This document shows, one piece after another, positions 52,005 through 61,002 of a stretch of 64,000 nt of DNA (positions within the stretch are counted from its first letter, which is position 1; each line of letters opens with the position of its first letter). Source of the stretch: Pedobacter sp. MC2016-24 (GTDB lineage: Bacteria > Bacteroidota > Bacteroidia > Sphingobacteriales > Sphingobacteriaceae); the NCBI RefSeq assembly GCF_015223055.1, contig NZ_JADFBX010000002.1, positions 372,001 to 436,000 on the forward strand, in the 5' to 3' direction. A program made the position numbers and the translations under genes. Under the pieces are notes generated by a model, which was given only the letters and a program-made list of their open reading frames with translations, was not told where the DNA came from and searched no databases.

Positions 52005-52579
52005 TGAAGAAAATAATATTTGCTACCAATAATAAGAACAAAACGGCTGAAGTAATTGCACTGCTTAAAGATCAATATGAGGTGTTAAACCTGGATGATA
52101 TTGGTTGCACGACAGACATCCCGGAAACGGGGAATTCCTTTGCTGAAAATGCAGCTTTGAAAACTGCTTATGTGTTTGAAAACTACCGGCTGGATTGTTT
52201 TGCTGATGACAGTGGTCTTGAAGTGGAGGCCCTGAACAACGAGCCAGGTATTTACTCGGCAAGGTATTCGGGGAAACGTGGCGATCTGGACAATATGAAC
52301 CTGGTATTGCAAAAAATGGCCGGACAGAAGAATAGAAAAGCACGCTTTAAAACTGTGGTTTCACTGATCAGAGATGGTGAAAACTATCTTTTTGAAGGCG
52401 TAATTGAAGGTACAATCAGGGCAGCAGCTTCGGGTGTAAAGGGCTTTGGATATGACCCTATTTTCCAACCAGATGGTTACGACATTACTTTTGCAGAAAT
52501 GGATATGGCTAAAAAGAACGAAATCAGTCACCGGGCCATCGCCATGAAAAAACTTATTTCTTTTTTAAAGGAACACTAA
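52004..52579 (+). CDS. rdgB: RdgB/HAM1 non-canonical purine NTP pyrophosphatase
   Basis: The enzyme removes dITP/XTP from the nucleotide pool. The start at 52004 (MKKIIFATNNKNKTAEVIALL) overlaps the preceding stop as TAATG and gives 191 residues; an earlier in-frame start inside the upstream gene is not needed. Family motifs are FATNNKNKTAEV, CFADDSGLEVEALNNEPGIYSARYSG and GVKGFGYDPIFQPDGYDITFAEM, followed by SHRAIAMKKL. All are complete. The 3' end overlaps the convergent OstA-like gene by 26 bp. Confidence 0.96.
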   Translation: MKKIIFATNNKNKTAEVIALLKDQYEVLNLDDIGCTTDIPETGNSFAENAALKTAYVFENYRLDCFADDSGLEVEALNNEPGIYSARYSGKRGDLDNMNLVLQKMAGQKNRKARFKTVVSLIRDGENYLFEGVIEGTIRAAASGVKGFGYDPIFQPDGYDITFAEMDMAKKNEISHRAIAMKKLISFLKEH

Positions 52580-54887
52580 CCGGTTTCAACGAATCCAGTT
52601 TGAATTCTTTTTGAAGAAGGGAGTCCATTTTGCTGGCTGCGTTTTTTAAGATCGTACTGTCTTTACCTATGATCGGCACTGCTTTTTTACTGAGGTCCTG
52701 GACCGCCTGATTTACTGGTTTTCCTTTGGTATCTATGGGCGGCTTGATTCCAGGTTTCGCACCAACAGCACCTTTTGTCGGCTTGGCTCCGGTCTGACCT
52801 GCTTTTTTAGCTGCGACTTTTGGTTTGCCATTGATGACCTCCTTTTTAGACAATGGCCTGAGTTCAGGCCTCCAGGTAAAGCCGGTCAAAAAGACATCCT
52901 CTTTTAACTCTACCATAGGTGTTCTTACCCCATCAGGTTCTTTTACGGTTGTGATGGTCTGGATCGCTTTTTCTTTAAATATGATTTTAAGCCTGCTGCT
53001 CACCGTCTGGTTCATGTCTGTGTAATCGTGCGTTTTATCGTCCTGATTAAAGTAAATGCTCTCCGCATTCCCATCTACAAACATGTTTTTCATTTTGCCA
53101 TCCTTGAAAAATACAGTGATGAGCTTACCTTTAATCTGATTGTAACGCGCGGAGTCTGCATTGACATTCACCAGGAATGCATTTTGCAATACCTGCAAAG
53201 TGTTCAGTTTTTTGTTTTTAAGTTGCAGGTACAGCGTGTCGCCCGTCTGCTGTGAGCCTTCTGACCATAGGATTGGGTTTTTATACCAACGTAGAGTAGA
53301 ATCGGCACTGGTGTAAAAAAGTGAATCCGCAACAGCCTGCATGTTAGATTTGTAGACCCTTACTTTGTGGTAGGCTTTAATTACCCGTGTCCTTACCGTA
53401 TCCTCAGGGTTAAATGGAACACTGTCTTTAAGTGTTGGGTTTTTCGGGTTCAGTTTCCCTTTTAAACTGGTATCGACCTTTCCTTTCAACGCATTTCCTT
53501 TTAACAAAGAATCTGGTTTTGCCTTTAACAAACCTTCGGTTTTCCCTTTTAATAAAGGATCAGCCTTTCCTTTTAAAACCGAATCTGCTTTCGCTTTAAT
53601 GGAAAGAGGCATCGTTTTGATCAGTTTAGGAATCGTATCCTTTGCTTTCTTTAGTAAACTGTCTGTTTTGATCTGGATCGGTATGGAGTCTTTTAACGCC
53701 TTCAATGTGCTATCTGGAGGAATGACAGGTTTTCCTTTTGCTGCAATATCTTTTTTCTCGTCTTTGCCGTTCTTTTTCGGCTGTTTTTTATCTGGCTTTT
53801 GCTTGCCTGCAGGCTCGGTTGCTACAGTTTTTGTTTTTCCTTCGCCAACTTTCTTTTCCGGTTTTTCTTCTTCGCCAAGTTCATTATCTTTTTTGATGAC
53901 AGGAGAGGAAATCAACTTTAAGGATTTCTTCAGCACCATTTGCGTTTCCAGCGTATCTGCACCAAGCCAAAGGCTGTCTGGCTGAAGTTTCCCATTAACT
54001 TTGATAGAATCTGAAGTCCCCATTCCCATATAGGGGTTCTTGGTAACCAGTGTTCGCTCGTCCTTCTTGTAGTAATAGCCCAATTGTCCGTACAATACTG
54101 TTTTATCGGTTGTATCCCTAAATACAATATTTCGTACCGCTTTGCCAATTCCCAGTGCTCCATTGTAATGTAAACTATCACCTTTTAAAGATTTGGTACC
54201 GTTGGTATATAGATTTTTTTTGCCAAAAAAGGCAATTTGAGTTTCTGTATTGTAGGCTCCGTTTTCGGTATAGAGGTTATCGTCTTTTCCTTTAATATTG
54301 GTTGGGCCGTAAAAATACGTCCATTTGGATTTCGTATTGTACTTCAGGGTATCTGAGGTGATCACACTTTGTGGCGTTACAGCAATTACATCGTATTTAA
54401 AGAATGCATCGTTGTCTTTTGAAAAATAGTATCCATTTTTACTTGTTATGGTCACGTCCTTGGTCACAATCTTGCCACCGGTGATGTAAGTCCCAATTTT
54501 GGTAGCCATGTTATAATCGAGAATATTGGTGGTTAGCACAGACTCCTTATCGATCATTTTCACGTTTTCGGTCAAATGGGCAATCTTGGTATTTCCATTG
54601 TAATTTAAACGCGTGGAATAAATGTTGACCGTATCTCCCTGATTAATGTGTACATTGTTATAGGCGTCAAAAGTGTTTTTTGTTACATAAAATACAGCAC
54701 TGTCACAAGTTAGAGTTGCATTGTCTTGTCTGAATACCGGGTTCCTAAGGTAAGTGATCGTATTGTTCTTATCTGTTGCATCAGTATTTGTAGCATCAAA
54801 CTTTTGCACAATAATTTTAGTCTTCTGTTGCGCAAGCGTGGCGAACGGAAATAGAAGTATGATCAGGAAAAAACGTAATTTCTGCAC
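52554..54887 (-). CDS. OstA/LptA-like protein with Lys-rich repeat insert
   Basis: The 777-residue periplasmic protein has a GTG start at 54887 and a signal peptide ending TLAQQ. Residues about 25-320 hold OstA/LptA-type beta-jellyroll repeats (NATLTCDSAVFYVTKNTFDAYNNVHINQGDTVNIYSTRLNYNG; KIAHLTENVKMIDKESVLTT; VTITSKNGYYF). A Lys-rich insert (about 330-495) follows, with repeats of DSLLKGKA type, then a second OstA-like block (about 500-690; YHKVRVYKSNMQAVADSLFYTSADSTLRWYKNPILWSEG) and a Lys/Pro/Ala tail. LptA carries LPS across the periplasm. A -7 box ends 4 nt before the GTG. Its 3' end overlaps rdgB by 26 bp. Confidence 0.85.
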   Translation of the reverse strand: MQKLRFFLIILLFPFATLAQQKTKIIVQKFDATNTDATDKNNTITYLRNPVFRQDNATLTCDSAVFYVTKNTFDAYNNVHINQGDTVNIYSTRLNYNGNTKIAHLTENVKMIDKESVLTTNILDYNMATKIGTYITGGKIVTKDVTITSKNGYYFSKDNDAFFKYDVIAVTPQSVITSDTLKYNTKSKWTYFYGPTNIKGKDDNLYTENGAYNTETQIAFFGKKNLYTNGTKSLKGDSLHYNGALGIGKAVRNIVFRDTTDKTVLYGQLGYYYKKDERTLVTKNPYMGMGTSDSIKVNGKLQPDSLWLGADTLETQMVLKKSLKLISSPVIKKDNELGEEEKPEKKVGEGKTKTVATEPAGKQKPDKKQPKKNGKDEKKDIAAKGKPVIPPDSTLKALKDSIPIQIKTDSLLKKAKDTIPKLIKTMPLSIKAKADSVLKGKADPLLKGKTEGLLKAKPDSLLKGNALKGKVDTSLKGKLNPKNPTLKDSVPFNPEDTVRTRVIKAYHKVRVYKSNMQAVADSLFYTSADSTLRWYKNPILWSEGSQQTGDTLYLQLKNKKLNTLQVLQNAFLVNVNADSARYNQIKGKLITVFFKDGKMKNMFVDGNAESIYFNQDDKTHDYTDMNQTVSSRLKIIFKEKAIQTITTVKEPDGVRTPMVELKEDVFLTGFTWRPELRPLSKKEVINGKPKVAAKKAGQTGAKPTKGAVGAKPGIKPPIDTKGKPVNQAVQDLSKKAVPIIGKDSTILKNAASKMDSLLQKEFKLDSLKPVSVPLKKK
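53455..53610 (-). repeat. Degenerate coding repeats in the OstA-like gene
   Basis: This stretch encodes several imperfect copies of a motif like ADSLLKGK (for example KADSVLKGKADPLLKGKTEG, KPDSLLKGNALKG, DTSLKGKLNP). The DNA copies are related but not identical, consistent with expansion inside the gene. Confidence 0.7.
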
Positions 54888-54891
54888 TTTA

Positions 54892-54927
54892 CAAAGTTAA
54901 TTTTTTGCAGGATGGTTTGTATTCAAA
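54892..54927 (-). promoter_or_regulatory. -7 element of the OstA-like gene
   Basis: On the minus strand TAACTTTG (54899 to 54892) is a full TAnnTTTG match, ending 4 nt before the GTG start. TTTG (54927 to 54924) lies 24 nt upstream, longer than usual. Confidence 0.5.
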
Positions 54928-55049
54928 TTTCATCTATTTATTTTTTGTGTATTAGTGGCTTATTAACGATATAAAGCCGCCGGTTATTTCAACGAAGTAC
55001 TTTTTTACTTAGACTGATATTCAGCAGTCGCATGTGTTATTTTTTGTAG

Positions 55050-55084
55050 ATTGTATACAATCAGCTTTAAAACTAATATTTTTG
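55050..55084 (+). promoter_or_regulatory. Promoter of tilS
   Basis: TATTTTTG (55077-55084) fully matches TAnnTTTG and ends 4 nt before the tilS ATG. The nearest -33 candidate is ATTG at 55050-55053, 23 nt upstream, slightly long. Confidence 0.5.
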
Positions 55085-55088
55085 AATT

Positions 55089-56453
55089 ATGTTACTACCC
55101 CTTCAAAATTTTAAGACCTTTATAGGTCAGCACGCACTTTTTACCAGCAAAGACAAGGTTTTGCTGGCAGTTAGCGGGGGGAAGGACTCTGTGTTGATGG
55201 TACACCTGTTTAAGCTTCTGGGCAACAATTTCGGCATTGCGCATTGTAATTTTAATTTAAGGGCGGAGGAGTCCCAGCGGGATGAAGATTTTGTGAGGGA
55301 GCTTGCGCTGAACCTAGGGGTTTCCTTTCATTTCACAAATTTTGATACCCTTGCTTACGCCGCAAGCCATCAGGTTTCTACACAAATGGCCGCCAGAACA
55401 TTACGTTACGACTGGTTTGAACAAATCAGGCAAGCGGAGGACTATCAGTTAATCGCATTGGCCCAACATCAGGATGATGCCATTGAAACGGTGCTGTTAA
55501 ATTTAACACGGGGCACTGGCATTGCAGGCTTACACGGTATCCTGCCAAAGCGGGGCCATTTAATCCGGCCACTACTTTTTCTATCCAGAAATGAAATAGA
55601 GCAGCTGATTGCTGAACATAACATTGCATATGTAGAAGACAGCTCCAACAGCAGTACTAAATATGCACGTAATAAACTTCGGTTAAAAGTGATTCCACAG
55701 CTCAAAGAGCTTAATCCCAATCTGGAACAAACCTTTGCACATAACATCCAGCGCTTTGCTGAAACGGAACAGGTATTACAGAAAGTTGTTGCGGATTTGA
55801 GCCTTTCTATGCTAGACAGGAGAAATGATACCCTGCACATCTCTTTGAATAAGATTGAAAAACTGGCGCCTCAAACTTTACTGCTGTTTGAGTTGTTAAA
55901 GCCTTTTTCCGCTTCGGAATTTTTAATTGCAGAGATTTTGCAGAGCCTCGGTAAACAGAGCGGAACTTCTTTTTTTAGCCATACCCATCGTTTCACGATC
56001 GATCGTTCGGATTTGATTGTGAGTCCATTGTTAACTGCTGCAGGTGAAAATCAGCTGCAGATGATTCATTCTAACGATAGTCGTGTAGCATTTGCCGGGC
56101 AAGAAATACAAATTTCAAATGCAGATTGTATTCAGTTTGAAAAGAATGAGGCCAGGGCATATGTAGATACAGCTAAGCTTTTATTTCCCCTGGTATTGAG
56201 AAGCCGCCAGCCTGGTGATAAATTCAAACCGATCGGAATGAAGGGCTTCAAAAAGTTAAGTGACTACCTGATTGACGAAAAAATTCCCTTGTCTGTTAAG
56301 GATCAGGTTCCGGTACTGATCAATGGAAACGGGGAAATCATCTGGATCGCTGGTTTGCGCCAGGATGAACGCTATCGGATTACTTCTTTAACAAAAACTG
56401 TAACGATATTTGAATTGCGTAGTCTACATATTACAATTTCTAAACAATCTTGA
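55089..56453 (+). CDS. tilS: tRNA(Ile)-lysidine synthetase TilS
   Basis: The 454-residue enzyme converts C34 of tRNA-Ile(CAU) to lysidine with ATP. The PP-loop is SGGKDS (VLLAVSGGKDSVLMVHLFKLL, near residues 29-34), followed by FNLRAEESQRDEDFV, AQHQDDAIETVLLNLTRGTGIAGLHGI and RPLLFLSRNEIEQLI. The central ATPase is followed by a substrate-binding domain and a C-terminal TilS_C-like part (LRSRQPGDKFKPIGMKGFKKLSDYLIDEKIP). All catalytic motifs are present. Expression seems to start at the ATG itself. Confidence 0.97.
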   Translation: MLLPLQNFKTFIGQHALFTSKDKVLLAVSGGKDSVLMVHLFKLLGNNFGIAHCNFNLRAEESQRDEDFVRELALNLGVSFHFTNFDTLAYAASHQVSTQMAARTLRYDWFEQIRQAEDYQLIALAQHQDDAIETVLLNLTRGTGIAGLHGILPKRGHLIRPLLFLSRNEIEQLIAEHNIAYVEDSSNSSTKYARNKLRLKVIPQLKELNPNLEQTFAHNIQRFAETEQVLQKVVADLSLSMLDRRNDTLHISLNKIEKLAPQTLLLFELLKPFSASEFLIAEILQSLGKQSGTSFFSHTHRFTIDRSDLIVSPLLTAAGENQLQMIHSNDSRVAFAGQEIQISNADCIQFEKNEARAYVDTAKLLFPLVLRSRQPGDKFKPIGMKGFKKLSDYLIDEKIPLSVKDQVPVLINGNGEIIWIAGLRQDERYRITSLTKTVTIFELRSLHITISKQS

Positions 56454-56511
56454 TGTAATCAATGTGCCAAGGCTATGAAAAAACGACTAACTTTAATGCA
56501 AAATTATAATA

Positions 56512-56994
56512 ATGGGTAACCGATACGCATTTTTTGAGAAACAGTACATTGGCCGTGATTATATCAGGATATGTATTCGCCTGATTATGGCTGCCTTTTG
56601 TTTTGCGGCTTATGTTTATGAGCGTGACCGGGACAATACGCAGGACTTATTCCTGGTTGTTGGTTTTGGTATCATCGGTGTTTCGATACTTCTGCTCTTT
56701 TTGATTCAATACAAAACTACGATTGATAATAAACGCATTATTATTGAAGGCTTATGGTCGGCAAAACGTGTAGAGATCGATTTAAATACCATTACAAAAG
56801 TTAGAAAAGACACCTATAGTAATTATCTGTTCAATAATCCGGTTTATAACCTGCACCGCAAAGGCAGTGTGCGCTTCTATTCTTCGGGAAAAGATGCCGT
56901 GGTATTGACCGACCGCGATGGCTTTGAATATTACATTGGCACCCAAAGGCCAAATGAGATGTTCTTGGTGATTCAGGCAGAAATGAAAGCCTAG
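56512..56994 (+). CDS. Two-helix membrane protein with PH-like domain, 160 aa
   Basis: This hypothetical protein has two membrane helices (about 22-37, IRLIMAAFCFAAYVY, and 47-67, LVVGFGIIGVSILLLFLIQ) and a C-terminal part of about 90 residues (KTTIDNKRIIIEGLWSAKRVEIDLNTITKVRKD, then KGSVRFYSSGKDAVVLTDRDGFEYYIGTQRPNEMFLVIQ). The C-terminal pattern resembles bacterial PH (bPH) domains. No specific function could be assigned. It lies between tilS and bshA on the same strand, with a 58-nt gap to tilS and 113 nt to bshA. Confidence 0.75.
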   Translation: MGNRYAFFEKQYIGRDYIRICIRLIMAAFCFAAYVYERDRDNTQDLFLVVGFGIIGVSILLLFLIQYKTTIDNKRIIIEGLWSAKRVEIDLNTITKVRKDTYSNYLFNNPVYNLHRKGSVRFYSSGKDAVVLTDRDGFEYYIGTQRPNEMFLVIQAEMKA

Positions 56995-57107
56995 TTAAAT
57001 AATTGCAATAGTTTAACACAAAGCTCAATTTAAGTAGTGTACTTTGCGTTAACAAAACAAGAAGATTTAACTTCCCGGTTTTTAACCATTAAACAGATTC
57101 TAAATTA

Positions 57108-58256
57108 ATGAAAGTAGGTATTGTTTGTTATCCGACCTTTGGGGGGAGCGGTGTTGTAGCCACTGAACTTGGTAAGGCACTTGCTGATGAGGGGCACCAG
57201 GTTCATTTTATTACATATAGCCAGCCGGCGCGTCTGGATTTTTTCTCTGCCAATTTATTTTATCATGAGGTATCCGTAAGGGATTATCCCCTATTTGATT
57301 ATGCGCCTTATGAGTCTGCTTTAGCCAGCAAACTGGTAGATGTGGTCCGCTTCGAAAATCTGGATATTTTACATGTTCATTATGCCATTCCGCATGCTTC
57401 GGCAGCATTTATGGCCAAGCAAATTCTGGAAACCTATGGCATTTACATTCCATTTGTGACTACTTTGCACGGAACAGATATTACGCTTGTTGGTAAAGAT
57501 CCGACCTATAAGCCTGTAGTTACTTTCTCTATCAATAAATCTGACGGTGTAACGACGGTATCTCAAAGTTTGAAAGACGATACAGAAAAGCATTTTGAGA
57601 TCACCAACGAAATCAAGGTGATTCCGAATTTTATTGATTTTAGCAGGTTCAGTTTAAAGCCTAAGGATCATTTTAAAAAAGCAATAGCGCCGAATAACGA
57701 ACGTATTTTGATTCATACGTCCAATTTCAGGAAAGTAAAGCGCACGGCAGATGTGATCCGGATGTTCCAAAAAATCCAGGAGACTATCCCTTCCAAATTA
57801 TTGATGGTAGGGGATGGACCTGAGCGGGCTTACGATGAGCAACTGTGCCGGAGCCTGGGTATTTGCGAACACGTTCGCTTTTTAGGCAAGCAGGATGCGA
57901 TTGAAGAGATTCTTTCGGTGTCTGATCTTTTCTTAATGCCTTCAGAGTCGGAAAGCTTTGGTTTGGCAGCGCTTGAAGCAATGGCTTGTAAGGTTCCTGC
58001 AATCACATCCAATGCTGGCGGTTTACCAGAACTTAATGTAGATGGCTTTTGTGGCTTTATGAGTAACGTGGGCGATGTAGATGATATGGCAGCTAAGGCT
58101 ATACGTATTCTGGAGAATGACGAGGTGCTGGCGCAATTTAAAGAGAATGCATTGACAAGGGCACAGGATTTTGATTTGAAAAAGATTCTTCCTGAATATA
58201 TCGCTTATTATAATGAAGTGATTGAAACGGCAAAGAACAAGCAATTGGCTGTTTAA
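57108..58256 (+). CDS. bshA: N-acetyl-alpha-D-glucosaminyl L-malate synthase BshA
   Basis: This GT4-type glycosyltransferase makes the first intermediate of bacillithiol from UDP-GlcNAc and L-malate. The N-terminus MKVGIVCYPTFGGSGVVATELGKALADEGHQVHFITYSQPARL and the segment DILHVHYAIPHASAAFMAKQIL are diagnostic of BshA. The C-terminal donor-binding half contains PSESESFGLAALEAMACKVPAITSNAGGLPEL, with the E-x7-E motif. Length (382 residues) is normal. Other bacillithiol genes are not in the window. Confidence 0.95.
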   Translation: MKVGIVCYPTFGGSGVVATELGKALADEGHQVHFITYSQPARLDFFSANLFYHEVSVRDYPLFDYAPYESALASKLVDVVRFENLDILHVHYAIPHASAAFMAKQILETYGIYIPFVTTLHGTDITLVGKDPTYKPVVTFSINKSDGVTTVSQSLKDDTEKHFEITNEIKVIPNFIDFSRFSLKPKDHFKKAIAPNNERILIHTSNFRKVKRTADVIRMFQKIQETIPSKLLMVGDGPERAYDEQLCRSLGICEHVRFLGKQDAIEEILSVSDLFLMPSESESFGLAALEAMACKVPAITSNAGGLPELNVDGFCGFMSNVGDVDDMAAKAIRILENDEVLAQFKENALTRAQDFDLKKILPEYIAYYNEVIETAKNKQLAV

Positions 58257-58277
58257 TTGGCTTGTTTGTGGTCGTAG

Positions 58278-58310
58278 AAAAAGGTCTTTGGATTTTCCAG
58301 GGACCTTTTT
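58278..58310. terminator. Bidirectional terminator between bshA and lactonase genes
   Basis: AAAAAGGTC (58278-58286) pairs with GACCTTTTT (58302-58310), with CC/GG pairs inside the loop. A- and T-runs flank the stem on both sides. Confidence 0.8.
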
Positions 58311-58312
58311 TT

Positions 58313-59431
58313 TTAGCTGATCGGTGCAAATACCAGGCAAACTGGTGCACCTAGATTTATTCTTTTTCCGGTATCTGTTAATGTACCGGTTTGCTGGTTG
58401 CGTTCAAATATCACGACCTCATTGCTGTATTGGTGGCCTATCAATAAATATTTACCACTTGGATCAATAGTAAAGTTTCTGGGGCCCTTGCCTAAGGTGC
58501 TTGTTCTGGCTACAAAGGTCAATTTGCCATCAGGCTGCACTGCAAATGCCGATATGCTGTTGGCGTCTCCACGGTTGGTTTCATATAGGAATTTACCATC
58601 AGGCGATAGGTGAATGTCAGCGCCATCAACCTTCCCTGAAAAGTCTGCGTCGGTACTTGCTATCTCCTGGATTTTATTTAACTGGCCTTTATGGTATGCA
58701 AAAGTGGTAATGCTGCCGTTAAATTCATGGGCCAGATAGGCAAATTTGCCATTCGGACTAAAAGTAAGGTGTCTGGGGCCTGTACCTGCATTCGTTTTAA
58801 ATACCGATTTTAAAGTCAGCACCTGATCCTTTGATTCTGGGTGGTAGTTGTAAATATAGATTTGATCTTCGCCAAGGTCAGTACAAGTCACATATTTATG
58901 GTCCGGAGTAAACTGAACCTGATGCGCATGTGCTTTTTCTTGTCTTTTTAGCGGGTCGATGCTTTTACCTGTATGTTGTAAGAGTTGTTTTAAGGGAGTT
59001 AGCGCTCCATTTTTGTTAATTCCAAATACAGAAATGCTGCCGCCGCCATAATTGGCACTGAAAGCATTTTTACCATCGGTAAGCACAAAACAGGGACCCG
59101 GACTTGTAGTCGCCTCTTTATTTAAAAAGGTAAGCTCAGCGGTAATGCCGTTGAACGCAAAAGCAGCTACGGCACTATTGTTTGTCGCTTCAGCTACTGC
59201 GTAAATGAACTTATTGTCTTTGCTAACGGATAAGTAGCTCGGATTGGTTACCGCTTTGGCAACACTTTTCCATTTAAATTCAGCTGTGTTGGCATCAAAG
59301 GTATAGGTATAAATTCCCTCGCTTTTACCCGGACTAGTGTAAGTTCCTACAATTAAATTGTATTCCTTTGTTTGTGCAAAGCCTTGTACAAACAGTGCTG
59401 TCAGCAGTAAAAGCGAGAGAATTTTCTTCAT
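58313..59431 (-). CDS. Lactonase (6-phosphogluconolactonase-type beta-propeller), secreted
   Basis: The 372-residue protein has a signal peptide ending FAQT (about residue 20) and a seven-bladed propeller of the Lactonase family (YbhE/Pgl type): YNLIVGTYTSPGKSEGIYTYTFDANTAEF, SYLSVSKDNKFIYAVAE, YGGGSISVFGINKNGALTPLKQ, KAHAHQVQFTPDHKYVTCTDLGEDQIYIYNY, TGPRHLTFSPNGKFAYLAHEFNGSI and GPRNFTIDPSGKYLLIGHQ. Signal peptide placement makes cytosolic 6-phosphogluconolactonase activity unlikely; a periplasmic sugar lactonase is possible. The gene ends next to a terminator. Confidence 0.9.
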   Translation of the reverse strand: MKKILSLLLLTALFVQGFAQTKEYNLIVGTYTSPGKSEGIYTYTFDANTAEFKWKSVAKAVTNPSYLSVSKDNKFIYAVAEATNNSAVAAFAFNGITAELTFLNKEATTSPGPCFVLTDGKNAFSANYGGGSISVFGINKNGALTPLKQLLQHTGKSIDPLKRQEKAHAHQVQFTPDHKYVTCTDLGEDQIYIYNYHPESKDQVLTLKSVFKTNAGTGPRHLTFSPNGKFAYLAHEFNGSITTFAYHKGQLNKIQEIASTDADFSGKVDGADIHLSPDGKFLYETNRGDANSISAFAVQPDGKLTFVARTSTLGKGPRNFTIDPSGKYLLIGHQYSNEVVIFERNQQTGTLTDTGKRINLGAPVCLVFAPIS

Positions 59432-59439
59432 GGTTATTT

Positions 59440-60915
59440 TTATTGGATCAGGTGTTTGATCTGGATCAGCTCATGCTCTTCCAGGAAACGCCATCTGCCA
59501 CGCGGCAAGTCTTTCTTGGTCAAGTTGCCATAAACAACGCGGTCTAGTTTAACCACCTCATATCCCAGGTGTTCAAATATACGACGTACAATCCTGTTTT
59601 TTCCGCTGTGGATCTGTATACCTACTTCGCGTTTAGATCCGCCTGTAACATAAGATACAGAATCTGGTTTAATCAAACCATCTTCCAGTTCCAATCCGAA
59701 TTGAATTTTGTTTAAATCTCCCTGACTTAAGCTCTTGCTTAGTTCTACATGGTATATTTTGGTGATACCGTTTCTTGGGTGGGATAATTTATCGGCAAGA
59801 TCGCCATCATTGGTCATCAACAACAAACCAGTGGTGTTTCTGTCCAGTCTACCTACTGGATAAATACGTTCCCTGCTGGCTTTTTCAACCAATTGCATCA
59901 CGGTACGTCGTTCCTGAGGATCATCAGTAGTGGTGATGTAATCTTTAGGTTTATTTAATAATACGTAAACTTTCTTTTCACGTTTCAACAGTTCACCATT
60001 GTAGCGCACTTCGTCTTTGTAAGGATCTATTTTATGGCCAAGTTCAGAAATTGGAACACCATTTACAGAAACTACACCCGCAGCGATCAGTTCATCAGCC
60101 TTACGACGGGAACATATACCAGCATTGGAAATGTAACGGTTTAGGCGGATTAAGCCGTCATCTTGTTGTACCGGATTTTTACGTCCGCGCATGGTTGGCG
60201 CCTTTTCAGGTCCAGCCCAACTTGAATTCCGCTCCTGACGGGCGCCACGTACTGAAAATTCATCACGCTCCGGACGTTCCGTCCGCTCTCCGCGATCTTT
60301 ATATGGAGGTCTGCTTGTACCCTCATCAGCTCTTTTTCTAAAAGGTCTGCTGTCCGTACTTCTTGAACTCTGACTTTTCTTGTCGTCAAATTTGCGGAAA
60401 GGTTTGTCACCAGTGCCAAAATTGTCTTTTTTAATATAACTACGGGTTTTTTCTCCAGAAGCACCTTCGGCTCTTGGTTTGAAGTCTTTTCTATCGCCTT
60501 CTCTCGGTTTAAAGCTTCTCGCTTCTCCTGTTCTGCCTTCTCCAGGCTTGAAATCTTTTCTATCGCCTTCTCTTGGTTTGAAACTTCTTGAGCCTCCATC
60601 TTTACCTTCAGTTCTTGGTCTGAAGTCTTTTCTATCACCTTCTCTTGGCTTAAAGTCTTTTCTATCGCCTTCACGTGGTTTGAAGCTTCTGGCTTCCCCA
60701 TCTCTGCCTTCCCTTGGCTTAAAATCTTTTCTGTCGCCTTCACGCGGTTTATAACCACCGCGACTATCGCTTTTATTATCTCTTCCTTCTTTATCTTCAA
60801 ACTTGCGTTTGCCTTTGTAGGAACTATCAGTTCCGCTCTGGCTTCTGCCTGTTGTACTTCGGTTTCCCGGCTTGGACTTGTCATCCCGACTGTTCCTGTT
60901 GTTGTTTTTGATCAT
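59440..60915 (-). CDS. rRNA pseudouridine synthase (RluB/RsuA-type) with repeat-rich N-terminus
   Basis: Residues 1-250 are a disordered, Arg/Lys/Gly/Ser-rich extension with five copies of KPREGDRKDF (residues 56-65, 79-88, 89-98, 113-122 and 136-145). An S4 domain (LIRLNRYISNAGICSRRKADELIAAGVVSVNGV) and the catalytic domain follow, with GRLDRNTTGLLLMTNDG (catalytic Asp358) and GKNRIVRRIFEHLGYEVVKLDRVVYG near the C-terminus. It makes pseudouridine in 23S or 16S rRNA. Such extended tails are known in Bacteroidota RluB-like proteins and probably bind RNA. The extension roughly doubles the length of a plain RluB. Confidence 0.93.
   Translation of the reverse strand: MIKNNNRNSRDDKSKPGNRSTTGRSQSGTDSSYKGKRKFEDKEGRDNKSDSRGGYKPREGDRKDFKPREGRDGEARSFKPREGDRKDFKPREGDRKDFRPRTEGKDGGSRSFKPREGDRKDFKPGEGRTGEARSFKPREGDRKDFKPRAEGASGEKTRSYIKKDNFGTGDKPFRKFDDKKSQSSRSTDSRPFRKRADEGTSRPPYKDRGERTERPERDEFSVRGARQERNSSWAGPEKAPTMRGRKNPVQQDDGLIRLNRYISNAGICSRRKADELIAAGVVSVNGVPISELGHKIDPYKDEVRYNGELLKREKKVYVLLNKPKDYITTTDDPQERRTVMQLVEKASRERIYPVGRLDRNTTGLLLMTNDGDLADKLSHPRNGITKIYHVELSKSLSQGDLNKIQFGLELEDGLIKPDSVSYVTGGSKREVGIQIHSGKNRIVRRIFEHLGYEVVKLDRVVYGNLTKKDLPRGRWRFLEEHELIQIKHLIQ
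60481..60750 (-). repeat. KPREGDRKDF-type repeats within the pseudouridine synthase gene
   Basis: Five copies of a 30-nt unit encoding KPREGDRKDF, separated by related spacers (RSFKPREG, RPRTEG), fill this stretch. The low-complexity DNA also opens long frames in other phases, which are artefacts of the repeat. Confidence 0.9.
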
Positions 60916-61002
60916 GATACGCTATTAATCGCATAAAATATGCGGGCACAAAGGTAGGTAAATTTGATCAAATACACAATGGAATGTGTAGGCTCGGTGT
61001 AA
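60916..61002. other. Gap between pseudouridine synthase and a small frame
   Basis: No gene or clear signal was seen in this AT-rich stretch. It is part of a 429-nt region before the transglycosylase gene that also holds a possible small gene and a promoter. Confidence 0.4.

Noticed and set aside
60479..60754. 91-codon plus-strand frame with SFLSPSLGLK repeats
   Set aside because: It is the reverse complement of the same coding repeats.
60150..60884. Long frame (244 codons) on the minus strand within the pseudouridine synthase gene
   Set aside because: It reads the KPREGDRKDF repeats out of frame; repeats open other phases by chance. The synthase frame has full S4 and catalytic domains.
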